64,000 bases of DNA, from contig CAKQPF010000001.1 of the NCBI GenBank assembly GCA_934256705.1, forward strand, positions 62,001 through 126,000, in the 5' to 3' direction. The notes beneath the pieces were generated by a model, which made no database searches, had not been told where the DNA came from, and worked only from the letters and a program-made list of their open reading frames with translations. The translations under genes and the position numbers were made by a program. Positions 34,162 to 41,815 of the stretch are shown one piece after another (the stretch's first letter is position 1; each line of letters starts with the position of its first letter). The stretch is from an uncultured Prevotella sp. (GTDB lineage Bacteria > Bacteroidota > Bacteroidia > Bacteroidales > Bacteroidaceae).

Positions 34162-35385
34162 ATGGCAAAGACAATATTATGCCCATACTGCTTCGAGTCG
34201 TTCAAGAACACCGAGGTTATGGTGCAATGCGAAAACTACACCACACGCACCATCGACGGAATGCCGAAGGACGTATGTCAGAGAGAAGAAAACAAGCGTT
34301 TCAACAACCATTGGGACAGCATGGTAATGTCAAAGCACGTCTTCTATCCGCATATCGGACTGAAAGACAAGCTCATGGGCTATAAGCCAAGGGCGTGCGA
34401 ATGCGACCAGTGCGGCGCTCCATCCACCAGATTCGTATGTCCTCACTGCAACAACTGGCTGCCTACCGAGATGATCGAGAAAGGCTCTGAAATCATTTCC
34501 GTCATAGGCGGTCCGGCAAGCGGCAAGTCAAACTATATCGTAGCCCTCATCCAGCAGCTACAGAAGTACGGCTACAAGCTACAGCTCGGACAGATCCTAC
34601 CGCAGCTCGTGGGCAGGACTAAGGCGGAATATACCCGCAATCTCTATGAGAAAGCCAAGGACTCCATCTTCAAGGACCATCAGCCAGTGGCTAAGACTGC
34701 CGTCACATCCCACCCTATCCCATGGATCTTCCGACTCGAAAGCCACGCCACGAAGAAGGCTGTCTATCTCGTCTTCTACGATACAGCAGGCGAGAGTTTC
34801 AAGGATCCGGAGGAAATAAAGAAGAATGCCAAATACCTGGAGAAGTCAAAGGCGGTCATAGTGCTCCTCGACACCCTCTCTCTGCCTTATATCCAGAAGA
34901 TTCTCGCTGCCAAGAAGATTGTCAATCCCGACAAGGCTACACCGTTCGGCGAGACCATGGATGCGCTCAAGAACTTCGCCACCGAGAATCCTCAGCTACT
35001 CAAGACACCGTTCGCGTTCGTCATGAGCAAGTTCGACTCCGTCATACAGAACCAGGAAGACCTCGACTTCGACATCGAACCGTTCAAGCACAACAGTTCG
35101 TTCATACAGACCGGCACTCTCTCCCTCAGCGAGGTGGACGAGGCAAGCAAGACCATACAGAACTATATGGAGAACCACTGGGACGAAGGTGCCCTCGGAT
35201 ATGACATCACCCAGAAATGGGGCGACAACGCAAGATTCTTCGGTGTCTCAGCTCTCGGTGCAATGACTAACGACAAGATGAAGATCGGAATCCCTGACGA
35301 TGAGCAGGTAAAGCCGTTCAGAGTAATGGACCCACTCATCTGGCTGCTCCATAAAGTCGGTGGATTCGGCATACCTGTCCAGTAA
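34162..35385 (+). CDS. zinc-ribbon TRAFAC-type GTPase
   Basis: A 407-residue protein. The N-terminus has CPYC at residues 7-10 and a second zinc module CDQCG...CPHC (about 80-97). The P-loop is GGPASGKSN (about 116-124). YDTAGESF (about 203-210) is the Walker B/G3 switch with the DxxG glycine, and MSKFDS (about 288-293) resembles the G4 base-specificity motif. It is soluble. The layout matches the 'double-GTPase' proteins that accompany GTPase-associated protein 1 in predicted bacterial conflict systems, and the next gene is such a protein. Confidence 0.8.
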   Translation: MAKTILCPYCFESFKNTEVMVQCENYTTRTIDGMPKDVCQREENKRFNNHWDSMVMSKHVFYPHIGLKDKLMGYKPRACECDQCGAPSTRFVCPHCNNWLPTEMIEKGSEIISVIGGPASGKSNYIVALIQQLQKYGYKLQLGQILPQLVGRTKAEYTRNLYEKAKDSIFKDHQPVAKTAVTSHPIPWIFRLESHATKKAVYLVFYDTAGESFKDPEEIKKNAKYLEKSKAVIVLLDTLSLPYIQKILAAKKIVNPDKATPFGETMDALKNFATENPQLLKTPFAFVMSKFDSVIQNQEDLDFDIEPFKHNSSFIQTGTLSLSEVDEASKTIQNYMENHWDEGALGYDITQKWGDNARFFGVSALGAMTNDKMKIGIPDDEQVKPFRVMDPLIWLLHKVGGFGIPVQ

Positions 35386-35438
35386 TGCTCCTTCATCCTA
35401 AATAGAGTTTCTTCACCTGATAACCAAACACTTTCCCT

Positions 35439-37910
35439 ATGAAATACTATCACGTTATATACAATTCCTCCGAATGCTCAATGCTCGGGGGCACTGGTTT
35501 CGGACTGAGAACTGCCACTGAAGGCACGCCTGACTCACTCCTCAAGGCCATCGACGCGCTCAATTTCTTTCCTGCCGACGACTGGGAGACATATCAGAAC
35601 ACGCCTACACCGGAGCAGATAATGCAGAATCCGGAGTGCATGGAGAATATCCCGATGGACTATGCCGTCACCGCAATCTCTGACGACCAGGGAAACAGAT
35701 ACCATCTCATAGCGAGAAGGGCTTACGTCGGCTTCGACTATTCATTCTACAAGACCGGCTCCGCAACGCGTCCGGGAAATTTCGTCATAGACTATTACAT
35801 CTTCGAACAGGCTCCCGACAGCTCCGCTTACCAGATTCTCTATGAGAAAGCGCTTCCGGAGTCCAACCATTTCATTCCGGCTTCCGTCAGACCTACTGCC
35901 GACAATGAGGAAATGCGCACCATCTCCATCGGCAAGCAGCCGCTGCTGCCAGTGGAGGACAAGCCTTTCACTGCCGACGTAGAGAACGCCCTCGACAAGG
36001 ATGTGGTCAAACTCTTCTTCCATTTCCTCGCCGCAAGGCAGGCAGGAAAGAAGCTATATGTCAAGGCTGACAGACAGCGCGCGCTCAAGATCACAGCAGA
36101 CTTCTACCGTATGCTCGACGTAAAGTCTGCCACGGAAATACATACTCGCGTCAACCACCGTGCGGAGGGTCCTAACGAGAACTTCGACATCTACTTCATC
36201 CTCGACTCTTATCCGCATCAGGTCTATTCGGGAGGCTTCTACAGCTATATCGAGCTCGACTCCGCCACCATGCCCGACACCGACGAGGCAAAGACCTTCA
36301 GCCACGAACTGGAGGACTTCGTCTCCGCTTCGTTCTCGGAAAACAAGAGCGACATCGATGACATCCTACGCTGGCTACTCATGCCGGAATATTCTTCGGT
36401 GAAGAAACTCTCCAAGACCACCAACGACGCATTCTTCCTCTACTGCATACAGCCGGGAAATTTCTCCTACAGCAATTTCAGAGACAGCCAGGGACGGCTC
36501 AATGAAGAGTTCCTCAATGTCCTCATGCCTTACACCAAGAAGGAGAAAACCAACGCCAGACTGTTCGACTCTCTCGTCACCGAGACCATCAACGATGCCA
36601 CATACCAGGACATCATCCTGCTCATCAAGGAGTTCCATAAGTTTGAAGCCCTCGGCTTTGACATGAAGGAAAACAATGAGGCGGTCAGACAGCACGTCAG
36701 CGAGTGCATCCTCACAAGCCCCGACGTGCTCAGAGCCGTGCTCGACAAGATAGGATATGACAGCGTGGTGCAGTTCTTCGACAAGGACGTTTTCGAGCGA
36801 AACGGCGACTTCACGCTCGCCAAAGTGCTCGATGCGGATATGCTGAAGCTCTACCGCCACTTCCTCTCCGATGCCGAACTGCGCGACAGGGAGACCATGC
36901 TCTACGACCGTTTCCTCGCATGCGGCATGGAGAGCAAGTATCTCATCCCTATCATCGACGACATCTACGGCGGGGAAAACGACGGCAAACTTCTCTTCTT
37001 CATCCATGTGCTCAAGGATGAACAGAAGCCGTTCGGCACCGTATGGCCTTACATGGAGCATTATCTCCAATCCACACCTTGCCCGGATTTCCTCAAGCTC
37101 TTCCAGCATAAGCTCACCGACGGACAGTACGCACCGATGTTCTATTTCTCCATCAAGGCGCACAAAGCCGACTTCTCGTCCATCGAAAGCATACAGGCAC
37201 TCACCGATATTCTCCACGGCAACGAGAAACTCAAGGCGCTCATACAGGCAGGCTACCATCAGGACGGCATATATTCCGACTTCAAGGGCAATGTAAAGAC
37301 GCTCTATATGCAGCATCATGACAAGGCTCAGGAAGCGCTCACCGCCATAAATGTCAATATCCTCGGATTCTTCACTGCCGTCAAGGACGACCAGCTCGCA
37401 GACCTCGCACTCTACCTCGACATGGTGGCAAACAATGGTTACCAGAGGCTCCACGAGAGGAAAGTGCCGGTGGTGTTCTCCCTCGTCAGCCTGCTCAATG
37501 ACGATGAGACGTTCGGACAGATGATTCCTGCATTCGTCAAGGCTTACCAGAAGGGCGACATCCCTGCCGAAGAGCTTGCCAGACTATATGACAAGTTCAA
37601 CCACGGCGTAAGCACCGGCGACATGATCGACGACCTCGACGCGAAGCATTCCGTACCTATGCTCGGCATCATCATCTGCAAGATGAAGAAAATGCCGTTC
37701 GAACAGGCCTATGCCCTCGCCAAAGACCTCGGCATAGACAAGGACACGAGAGCCAAGGTGATGGAGGAAAACTATCAGAAAGAATACAAGTCATACCTCC
37801 GCAGCAAGAAGATAAAAGGATTCTTCAAGTCCATCATACGCATCTTCATCCCGGCAGACAAGGACAAGAAGGATGCGAAAGCCAAGGACAATGCCGGAAA
37901 AAAGAAGTAG
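35439..37910 (+). CDS. GTPase-associated protein 1-like protein
   Basis: An 823-residue protein. Residues 1-150 (YHVIYNSSECSMLGGTGFG, then TRPGNFVIDYYIFE) resemble the GAP1 N-terminal domain described next to bacterial TRAFAC GTPases. The middle and C-terminal parts are helical and repeat-like (about 300-760), and the tail is very basic (DKDKKDAKAKDNAGKKK). There is no signal or membrane helix. It lies between two GTPase genes, consistent with a regulator or effector scaffold for them. Family recognition is from memory of motifs and is moderate. Confidence 0.72.
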   Translation: MKYYHVIYNSSECSMLGGTGFGLRTATEGTPDSLLKAIDALNFFPADDWETYQNTPTPEQIMQNPECMENIPMDYAVTAISDDQGNRYHLIARRAYVGFDYSFYKTGSATRPGNFVIDYYIFEQAPDSSAYQILYEKALPESNHFIPASVRPTADNEEMRTISIGKQPLLPVEDKPFTADVENALDKDVVKLFFHFLAARQAGKKLYVKADRQRALKITADFYRMLDVKSATEIHTRVNHRAEGPNENFDIYFILDSYPHQVYSGGFYSYIELDSATMPDTDEAKTFSHELEDFVSASFSENKSDIDDILRWLLMPEYSSVKKLSKTTNDAFFLYCIQPGNFSYSNFRDSQGRLNEEFLNVLMPYTKKEKTNARLFDSLVTETINDATYQDIILLIKEFHKFEALGFDMKENNEAVRQHVSECILTSPDVLRAVLDKIGYDSVVQFFDKDVFERNGDFTLAKVLDADMLKLYRHFLSDAELRDRETMLYDRFLACGMESKYLIPIIDDIYGGENDGKLLFFIHVLKDEQKPFGTVWPYMEHYLQSTPCPDFLKLFQHKLTDGQYAPMFYFSIKAHKADFSSIESIQALTDILHGNEKLKALIQAGYHQDGIYSDFKGNVKTLYMQHHDKAQEALTAINVNILGFFTAVKDDQLADLALYLDMVANNGYQRLHERKVPVVFSLVSLLNDDETFGQMIPAFVKAYQKGDIPAEELARLYDKFNHGVSTGDMIDDLDAKHSVPMLGIIICKMKKMPFEQAYALAKDLGIDKDTRAKVMEENYQKEYKSYLRSKKIKGFFKSIIRIFIPADKDKKDAKAKDNAGKKK

Positions 37911-37920
37911 AACATATTAA

Positions 37921-38116
37921 AGGGTGGTTCTAAAAATTAGCTTTGTTATATTTCGAGGCTATTTTCGAGATCAAAGTGCAAGTGAGCGAAGGAGTTATGC
38001 GGTGCATAACGACTGAACGAACTTACGCTTTGAGCCGAAAAGAGACCGAAAGATAACAAAACGTCATCCTTACAATTAAGTTTTATATTAACGGTGGTAA
38101 TTTATAGAACCACCCT
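37921..38116. mobile_element. MITE-like element with 19-bp terminal inverted repeats
   Basis: The left end AGGGTGGTTCTAAAAATTA and the right end TAATTTATAGAACCACCCT are inverted repeats with one mismatch in 19. TAAA flanks both ends, a possible target duplication. The 196-bp interior has no gene and contains a smaller palindrome around AGTTATGCGGTGCATAACGACT. A second, partial right end lies at 26101. It looks like a non-autonomous element mobilised by an absent transposase. Confidence 0.7.
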
Positions 38117-38130
38117 AAATACAAGCACTT

Positions 38131-39783
38131 ATGACCAACGCCATATCAAGCATCATGCCACTCGCGGCAGAGTACAGCCTCGACCAGAACGGTTCGATAG
38201 TCATCTGGTCATTCGCCATTCTAAGCGCGATAATCTTCCTCCTCACGTTCCTTTCCGACATATGGAAGAACATCTGGAGCAATATCGGAGGCGAATATGA
38301 CGACAACAACATGCGCAGACTGTTCATGTTCAACAAGCAGCCTTACATGGCAGTGCTCTTCATAGCCGTGTCGCTACTCATATCAGCCCTCATAGCCGGA
38401 ATATGCCTCTTCATCGTGGGAGGTGCCGGATACCTGCTCCTGTGGCTCGTCAAACTGCTGATATGGGCGCTTATCATAATAGGATGGATATGCGTCGTGG
38501 CTGGCGTACTGTGTCTCATCGGCACCCAGCCCGTCGGATGTCTGCCGCTCATCATAGGTGGTGTCATAGTATATTTCAGCGACAATCTCAAGGCATTCGC
38601 AAATGCCTGTGTAGAAGCAGGTTTCAATTTCTACAGCGCACTCAACGTATGGGACCTCGGAATGTTCATGATTTCGGAATACGGCGTAGCATTCCTATGC
38701 GTCGTGGCCACTCCGATAGTCATAGGCATCATAGCGGCCGTCATCACAATGATCATAGCCGGCATATTCTGGCTCGTGGAGACCATCATGACATCCAGAT
38801 ACAACATCAAGCATCCATGCCCGTTCTGCCATAACCCGTCAGAGCCTGCCACATATCTCTCGGAAGGCTACGAACTGCCCATCAAGCTCCGCCCTGGAAT
38901 GTACGGTCTCTTCCACATCAAGCACCCTATCACACAGGAAGAAATGCCTACGATGATTCTCAACGGCAGAGACGACCTCGAACGCATCTGCCCGCATTGC
39001 AACCGCAGAATAGGCTATCAGACCGGTGTGGAGAAGCACATCGCTTTCGTGGGTCTCCCTGAGTCCGGAAAGACCTGCCTCACATACCGCTTCGTAGGCA
39101 ACATGATGAAACGCTATGCGGAAATCACGTTCACCGACAATGTCAGCAACGAAGCCAAGCGAATCATAGCAAATATCAAGGAAGGAAAGAAGCAGGAACT
39201 CGCTGCCAAGACCAGCGTATCCGACATGAAAAGAAGTCTCCAGATCATCGTGCCGGGAAAAGGACGAATGCCTTACCATTTCTTCATCAATGACGTGGGC
39301 GGAGAACTCTTCACCGACAGCGGTGTTAGGCAGGACTATATGCAGTTCTTCAAGGACGTGCAGGTAGTCTCCATACTCATAGACCCGTTCACCATGGACT
39401 TCTCCGAATACGACATCGACGGTGAATTCGCCAAATGGTACAAGGAGAACATCACAGACAAAGGCGTTGCAAAGAAGGAAAAGCTCTCCAATGTCATACA
39501 GACCATACAGACCATGTCGCAGCAGTTCACGCACAAGACCGACAAGATACACGTCAATCTCATCCTCGTCAAGGCCGACACAGGCTACATACATCGCAAA
39601 GACAAGCAGGACGAAGGCAAAATCCGTGACTTCGTGGCACAGCAGATGGGAATGGCAGGAGAAATCAACAATCTGGAGAATACCTACGCATCACTGCATT
39701 TCTATGCCGTCTCTGCCCTGCAGGACACCGGTATCGACCAGATGACCGACGGCATCATCGAACAGCTCAAGGTAAAACTGTAA
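38131..39783 (+). CDS. membrane-anchored zinc-ribbon GTPase
   Basis: A 550-residue protein with an N-terminal membrane domain (hydrophobic segments at about 25-43, several within 72-150, and 175-220), then a split zinc ribbon (CPFC near 230, CPHC near 288) and a GTPase domain: P-loop GLPESGKTC (about 309-317), INDVGGELF (about 385-393) as the DxxG switch, and LVKADT (about 480-485) as the G4-like motif. It is the membrane counterpart of the soluble GTPase two genes upstream. The arrangement points to a GTPase operating at the inner face of the cytoplasmic membrane. Confidence 0.8.
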   Translation: MTNAISSIMPLAAEYSLDQNGSIVIWSFAILSAIIFLLTFLSDIWKNIWSNIGGEYDDNNMRRLFMFNKQPYMAVLFIAVSLLISALIAGICLFIVGGAGYLLLWLVKLLIWALIIIGWICVVAGVLCLIGTQPVGCLPLIIGGVIVYFSDNLKAFANACVEAGFNFYSALNVWDLGMFMISEYGVAFLCVVATPIVIGIIAAVITMIIAGIFWLVETIMTSRYNIKHPCPFCHNPSEPATYLSEGYELPIKLRPGMYGLFHIKHPITQEEMPTMILNGRDDLERICPHCNRRIGYQTGVEKHIAFVGLPESGKTCLTYRFVGNMMKRYAEITFTDNVSNEAKRIIANIKEGKKQELAAKTSVSDMKRSLQIIVPGKGRMPYHFFINDVGGELFTDSGVRQDYMQFFKDVQVVSILIDPFTMDFSEYDIDGEFAKWYKENITDKGVAKKEKLSNVIQTIQTMSQQFTHKTDKIHVNLILVKADTGYIHRKDKQDEGKIRDFVAQQMGMAGEINNLENTYASLHFYAVSALQDTGIDQMTDGIIEQLKVKL

Positions 39784-39795
39784 CCACCTTACAAA

Positions 39796-40833
39796 ATGCA
39801 AGACATCAGCAGCAAAATATTCATCATATACGCCTGGGAGGACACAGCGAGAGTCAACAGCATTCTCAAGGAATGCGAGTATGAAATCAACGCCAAGCTC
39901 ACAGCTGACATCGACACCGGCCACTCTCCAATCCTCGAAGACAAGACCACAAAAGCCATCGAGGACGCTAAAGTAGTCATGGTATTCATCAGCGATGCAG
40001 CAAAGAAGTCAGACTACGTGAAGGCCGCCGTCACATATTCACTCAACGTAAACAAGAACATCCTCCCCGTCAACATCGACAAGAGAAGCATGTTCAGCTC
40101 CATGCCCGAAGAATTCAAATTCAGGGCAAAGCCGTACAACATCAACGATGACGAGTCGAAAAACATGCTCATAGCACAACTCAAAGCCACTCTCGGCATC
40201 AACATCGAGAATGGAGACGAGTTCGGAACGCTCATCCACATCGTCACTGACCGCAACGCCAAGATAATGCGTTACGGCGAAGACCTCGGCACCGCCGAAG
40301 CAGGAAAAGACTGCAAGATAAGGCTCGCCAACGGCTACCACCGCCTCGAATTCATCGACACCGAAGACCCCTCCATAAGATGCATCGTGCATTACAATGT
40401 CGAAGACAATGTCAAGGAGCAGTTTCTCGAAGTGCCTATCATGCTGCGATATGAGCAAAAACTCAGAGCCGACGAAAAAGCCAAAAGGGAAGAGGAAATC
40501 AAAAGGCAGTTCGACGAACAGAACTACAAGAAAAACCTCGAAATCGAGCAGCGCAACCGCGAACTGGAACTGAAACAGCGTGAGCGCGAAGCCGAGAGAA
40601 TACATCAGAAGCAGCTCCAGGCAGCAGAAGAAGAAAGGAAGCGCAAGCAAAGGGAAGCTGAGGAGGAAGAAAGACAAAGGCAGGAAGAAGAAAGGCAAAG
40701 GCAGAAAGAAGAAGAAAAAAAGAAAAACAAGCCAAGCGGCTGTCTCATCATCATCCTGATATTCCTCGGCATCGCCTTCCCCATCTCACTAATCTTCTCC
40801 ATCCCTTATCTCATCTATAAATACAAGGATTAG
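39796..40833 (+). CDS. TIR-domain protein with coiled coil and membrane tail
   Basis: A 345-residue protein. Residues about 6-130 form a TIR fold: SKIFIIYAWEDTARV (strand A), ILEDKTTKAIEDAKVVMVFIS (strands C-D) and NILPVNID (strand E). The helix that usually holds the catalytic glutamate reads SDYVKAAVTYS, with alanine where NADase TIRs have it, so enzymatic activity is doubtful. About 145-215 resemble a PEGA-like beta domain (GKDCKIRLANGYHRLEF). Then follow about 100 residues of Glu/Arg/Lys-rich coiled coil and a C-terminal membrane helix (CLIIILIFLGIAF). Twelve bases separate it from the membrane GTPase. Confidence 0.8.
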   Translation: MQDISSKIFIIYAWEDTARVNSILKECEYEINAKLTADIDTGHSPILEDKTTKAIEDAKVVMVFISDAAKKSDYVKAAVTYSLNVNKNILPVNIDKRSMFSSMPEEFKFRAKPYNINDDESKNMLIAQLKATLGINIENGDEFGTLIHIVTDRNAKIMRYGEDLGTAEAGKDCKIRLANGYHRLEFIDTEDPSIRCIVHYNVEDNVKEQFLEVPIMLRYEQKLRADEKAKREEEIKRQFDEQNYKKNLEIEQRNRELELKQREREAERIHQKQLQAAEEERKRKQREAEEEERQRQEEERQRQKEEEKKKNKPSGCLIIILIFLGIAFPISLIFSIPYLIYKYKD

Positions 40834-40851
40834 ATTCCCCCATCACATCCA

Positions 40852-40968
40852 CGAGCCCCCTCTTATTCGCTATAGGTGGAAGACAGTTACGCTCTCCGCC
40901 AGCGTCTCTTCCTCAAGGGAGGTCTCAGTATATAGCCTCCCCCTCACAGGGGGATAAGAGGGGGTCTC
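40852..40968. repeat. CCCCCTC/GAGGGGG inverted repeat
   Basis: GAGCCCCCTCTTAT on the left is matched by ATAAGAGGGGGTCTC on the right, with a second nested CCTCCCCCTCACAGGGGG palindrome. It follows the TIR gene, so it may end the cluster transcript. Confidence 0.75.
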
Positions 40969-40986
40969 CCGCCGCGTTACCGGCGG
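40969..40986 (+). repeat. covarying hairpin, copy 11 (CCGCC stem), before the small lipoprotein
   Basis: CCGCC, GCGTTACC, GGCGG, fused directly to the preceding CCCCCTC repeat. The start codon is 27 bases on. Confidence 0.8.
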
Positions 40987-41013
40987 ATAGAACAATAAAA
41001 AAAAGAAAGAACA

Positions 41014-41406
41014 ATGAAAACAAATCCCCTAATCCAAGCCCTCCTGATAGCTATCCTGTCCCTCGTCCTCACAGCCTGCAACAAGCAGGAGCAAGCCATC
41101 GATGACCTCCGCTCCTTCTCAGAGCAGCTGAAGGAAGAATCCGCCGACTACACCGAGGAAGACTGGCAGCAGGCAGGCGAGCAGTACCAGCAGCTCGTCG
41201 AGGAAATCAACCAGTACGAATTCACCGACGAGCAACTCAAGGAAATCGGCCGTCTCCAAGCCGTCTGCATCAAGCAGATGAGCAAAGGTGCCATGAAGAT
41301 CATGCGCCACAACATGAACAGCATCTCCAAGCAGCTCGAAGGAGCCCTCGAAGAATTCATGTCCCCCGACACCGACCAGCCGGACCAGGACGACCAGGAG
41401 GAATAA
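41014..41406 (+). CDS. small lipoprotein, unknown function
   Basis: A 130-residue lipoprotein: signal MKTNPLIQALLIAILSLVLTAC with lipobox LTAC (Cys22). The mature part is acidic and helical (DDLRSFSEQLKEESADYTEEDW) and ends in an Asp/Gln/Glu-rich tail (DTDQPDQDDQEE). Small Bacteroidales lipoproteins of this kind are common and uncharacterised. It is separated from the TIR gene by 180 bases and repeats, so membership in the cluster is uncertain. A 17-bp palindrome downstream probably terminates it. Confidence 0.82.
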   Translation: MKTNPLIQALLIAILSLVLTACNKQEQAIDDLRSFSEQLKEESADYTEEDWQQAGEQYQQLVEEINQYEFTDEQLKEIGRLQAVCIKQMSKGAMKIMRHNMNSISKQLEGALEEFMSPDTDQPDQDDQEE

Positions 41407-41431
41407 GCCCTCATCGCACACCGCCACTGTG

Positions 41432-41451
41432 TCAGCCGTGTCACCGGCTGA
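41432..41451 (+). repeat. covarying hairpin, copy 12 (CAGCC stem)
   Basis: TCAGCC, loop GTGTCACC, GGCTGA, 25 bases after the lipoprotein stop. Confidence 0.82.
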
Positions 41452-41499
41452 TTACCAGCCCCTTGCCATCCCCCACAGCGATAGCCATGCCATCATCCC

Positions 41500-41523
41500 C
41501 CAATAGCATAGCTATTACAACGC
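41500..41523. repeat. AGCATAGCTATT unit
   Basis: CCAATAGCATAGCTATTACA, the third locus of the AGCATAG family; it runs directly into a 17-bp inverted repeat whose loop holds another AGCATAGC. Confidence 0.75.
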
Positions 41524-41524
41524 A

Positions 41525-41581
41525 AAAGCGCCGTTATCAGGAAGCAAAAGCATAGCTTTCACTCCCTGATAACGGCGCTTT
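41525..41581 (+). terminator. 17-bp perfect inverted repeat
   Basis: AAAGCGCCGTTATCAGG and CCTGATAACGGCGCTTT enclose a 23-base loop. It lies just before the metH promoter and after the small lipoprotein gene, so it is a likely terminator even though the T run is short. Confidence 0.65.
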
Positions 41582-41601
41582 CATGAATTTTCCAGAAAGA
41601 T

Positions 41602-41632
41602 TTTGTAATCTGCAGATTTTATAGTAACTTTG
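41602..41632 (+). promoter_or_regulatory. metH promoter
   Basis: TTTG at 41602-41605, 19 bases, TAACTTTG at 41625-41632: a clear Bacteroidetes promoter. It would give a leader of about 175 bases. Confidence 0.8.
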
Positions 41633-41640
41633 CACCCCAA

Positions 41641-41695
41641 ATAGGCTGTTCCGAACGCAGCCTCGCCACAAGGCTCCACCAGCGGAAATGATTTG
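41641..41695 (+). promoter_or_regulatory. candidate structured leader of metH
   Basis: GGCTG (41644-41648) can pair with CAGCC (41658-41662), or AGCCT (41659-41663) can pair with AGGCT (41671-41675); the two hairpins exclude each other. Such switching is expected of a riboswitch or attenuator, and metH is a usual target. It does not match a riboswitch class I can name. Confidence 0.35.
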
Positions 41696-41696
41696 C

Positions 41697-41763
41697 ATTA
41701 TCAATTGTGCATTATGAATTATGCATTATGAATTGTGCATTATGAATTATGCATTATGAATTG
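41697..41763. repeat. ATTATGCATTATGAATTGTG repeat array
   Basis: Four units of the ATTATGAATTATGCATT type, then a half-copy of the covarying hairpin (TTACCGCCCGACAT) before metH. Confidence 0.8.
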
Positions 41764-41815
41764 CCCCCTTACCGCCCGACATCAAGATAACAGACACCAA
41801 CAAAGGAAAGAAGAA

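Noticed and set aside
23831..40833. Recent horizontal transfer (genomic island) of the GTPase/tubulin-like cluster
   Set aside because: Base composition and codon style match neighbouring housekeeping genes; there is no integrase, tRNA or flanking direct repeat. Only a small MITE-like element is inside.
41014..41406. Small lipoprotein as a definite member of the GTPase/tubulin-like cluster
   Set aside because: It is separated by 180 bases of palindromic repeats that may terminate transcription, and has no feature linking it to the system.
41641..41695. Known SAM-II, SAH or cobalamin riboswitch before metH
   Set aside because: I could not match the conserved blocks of these classes; reported only as an unclassified leader structure.
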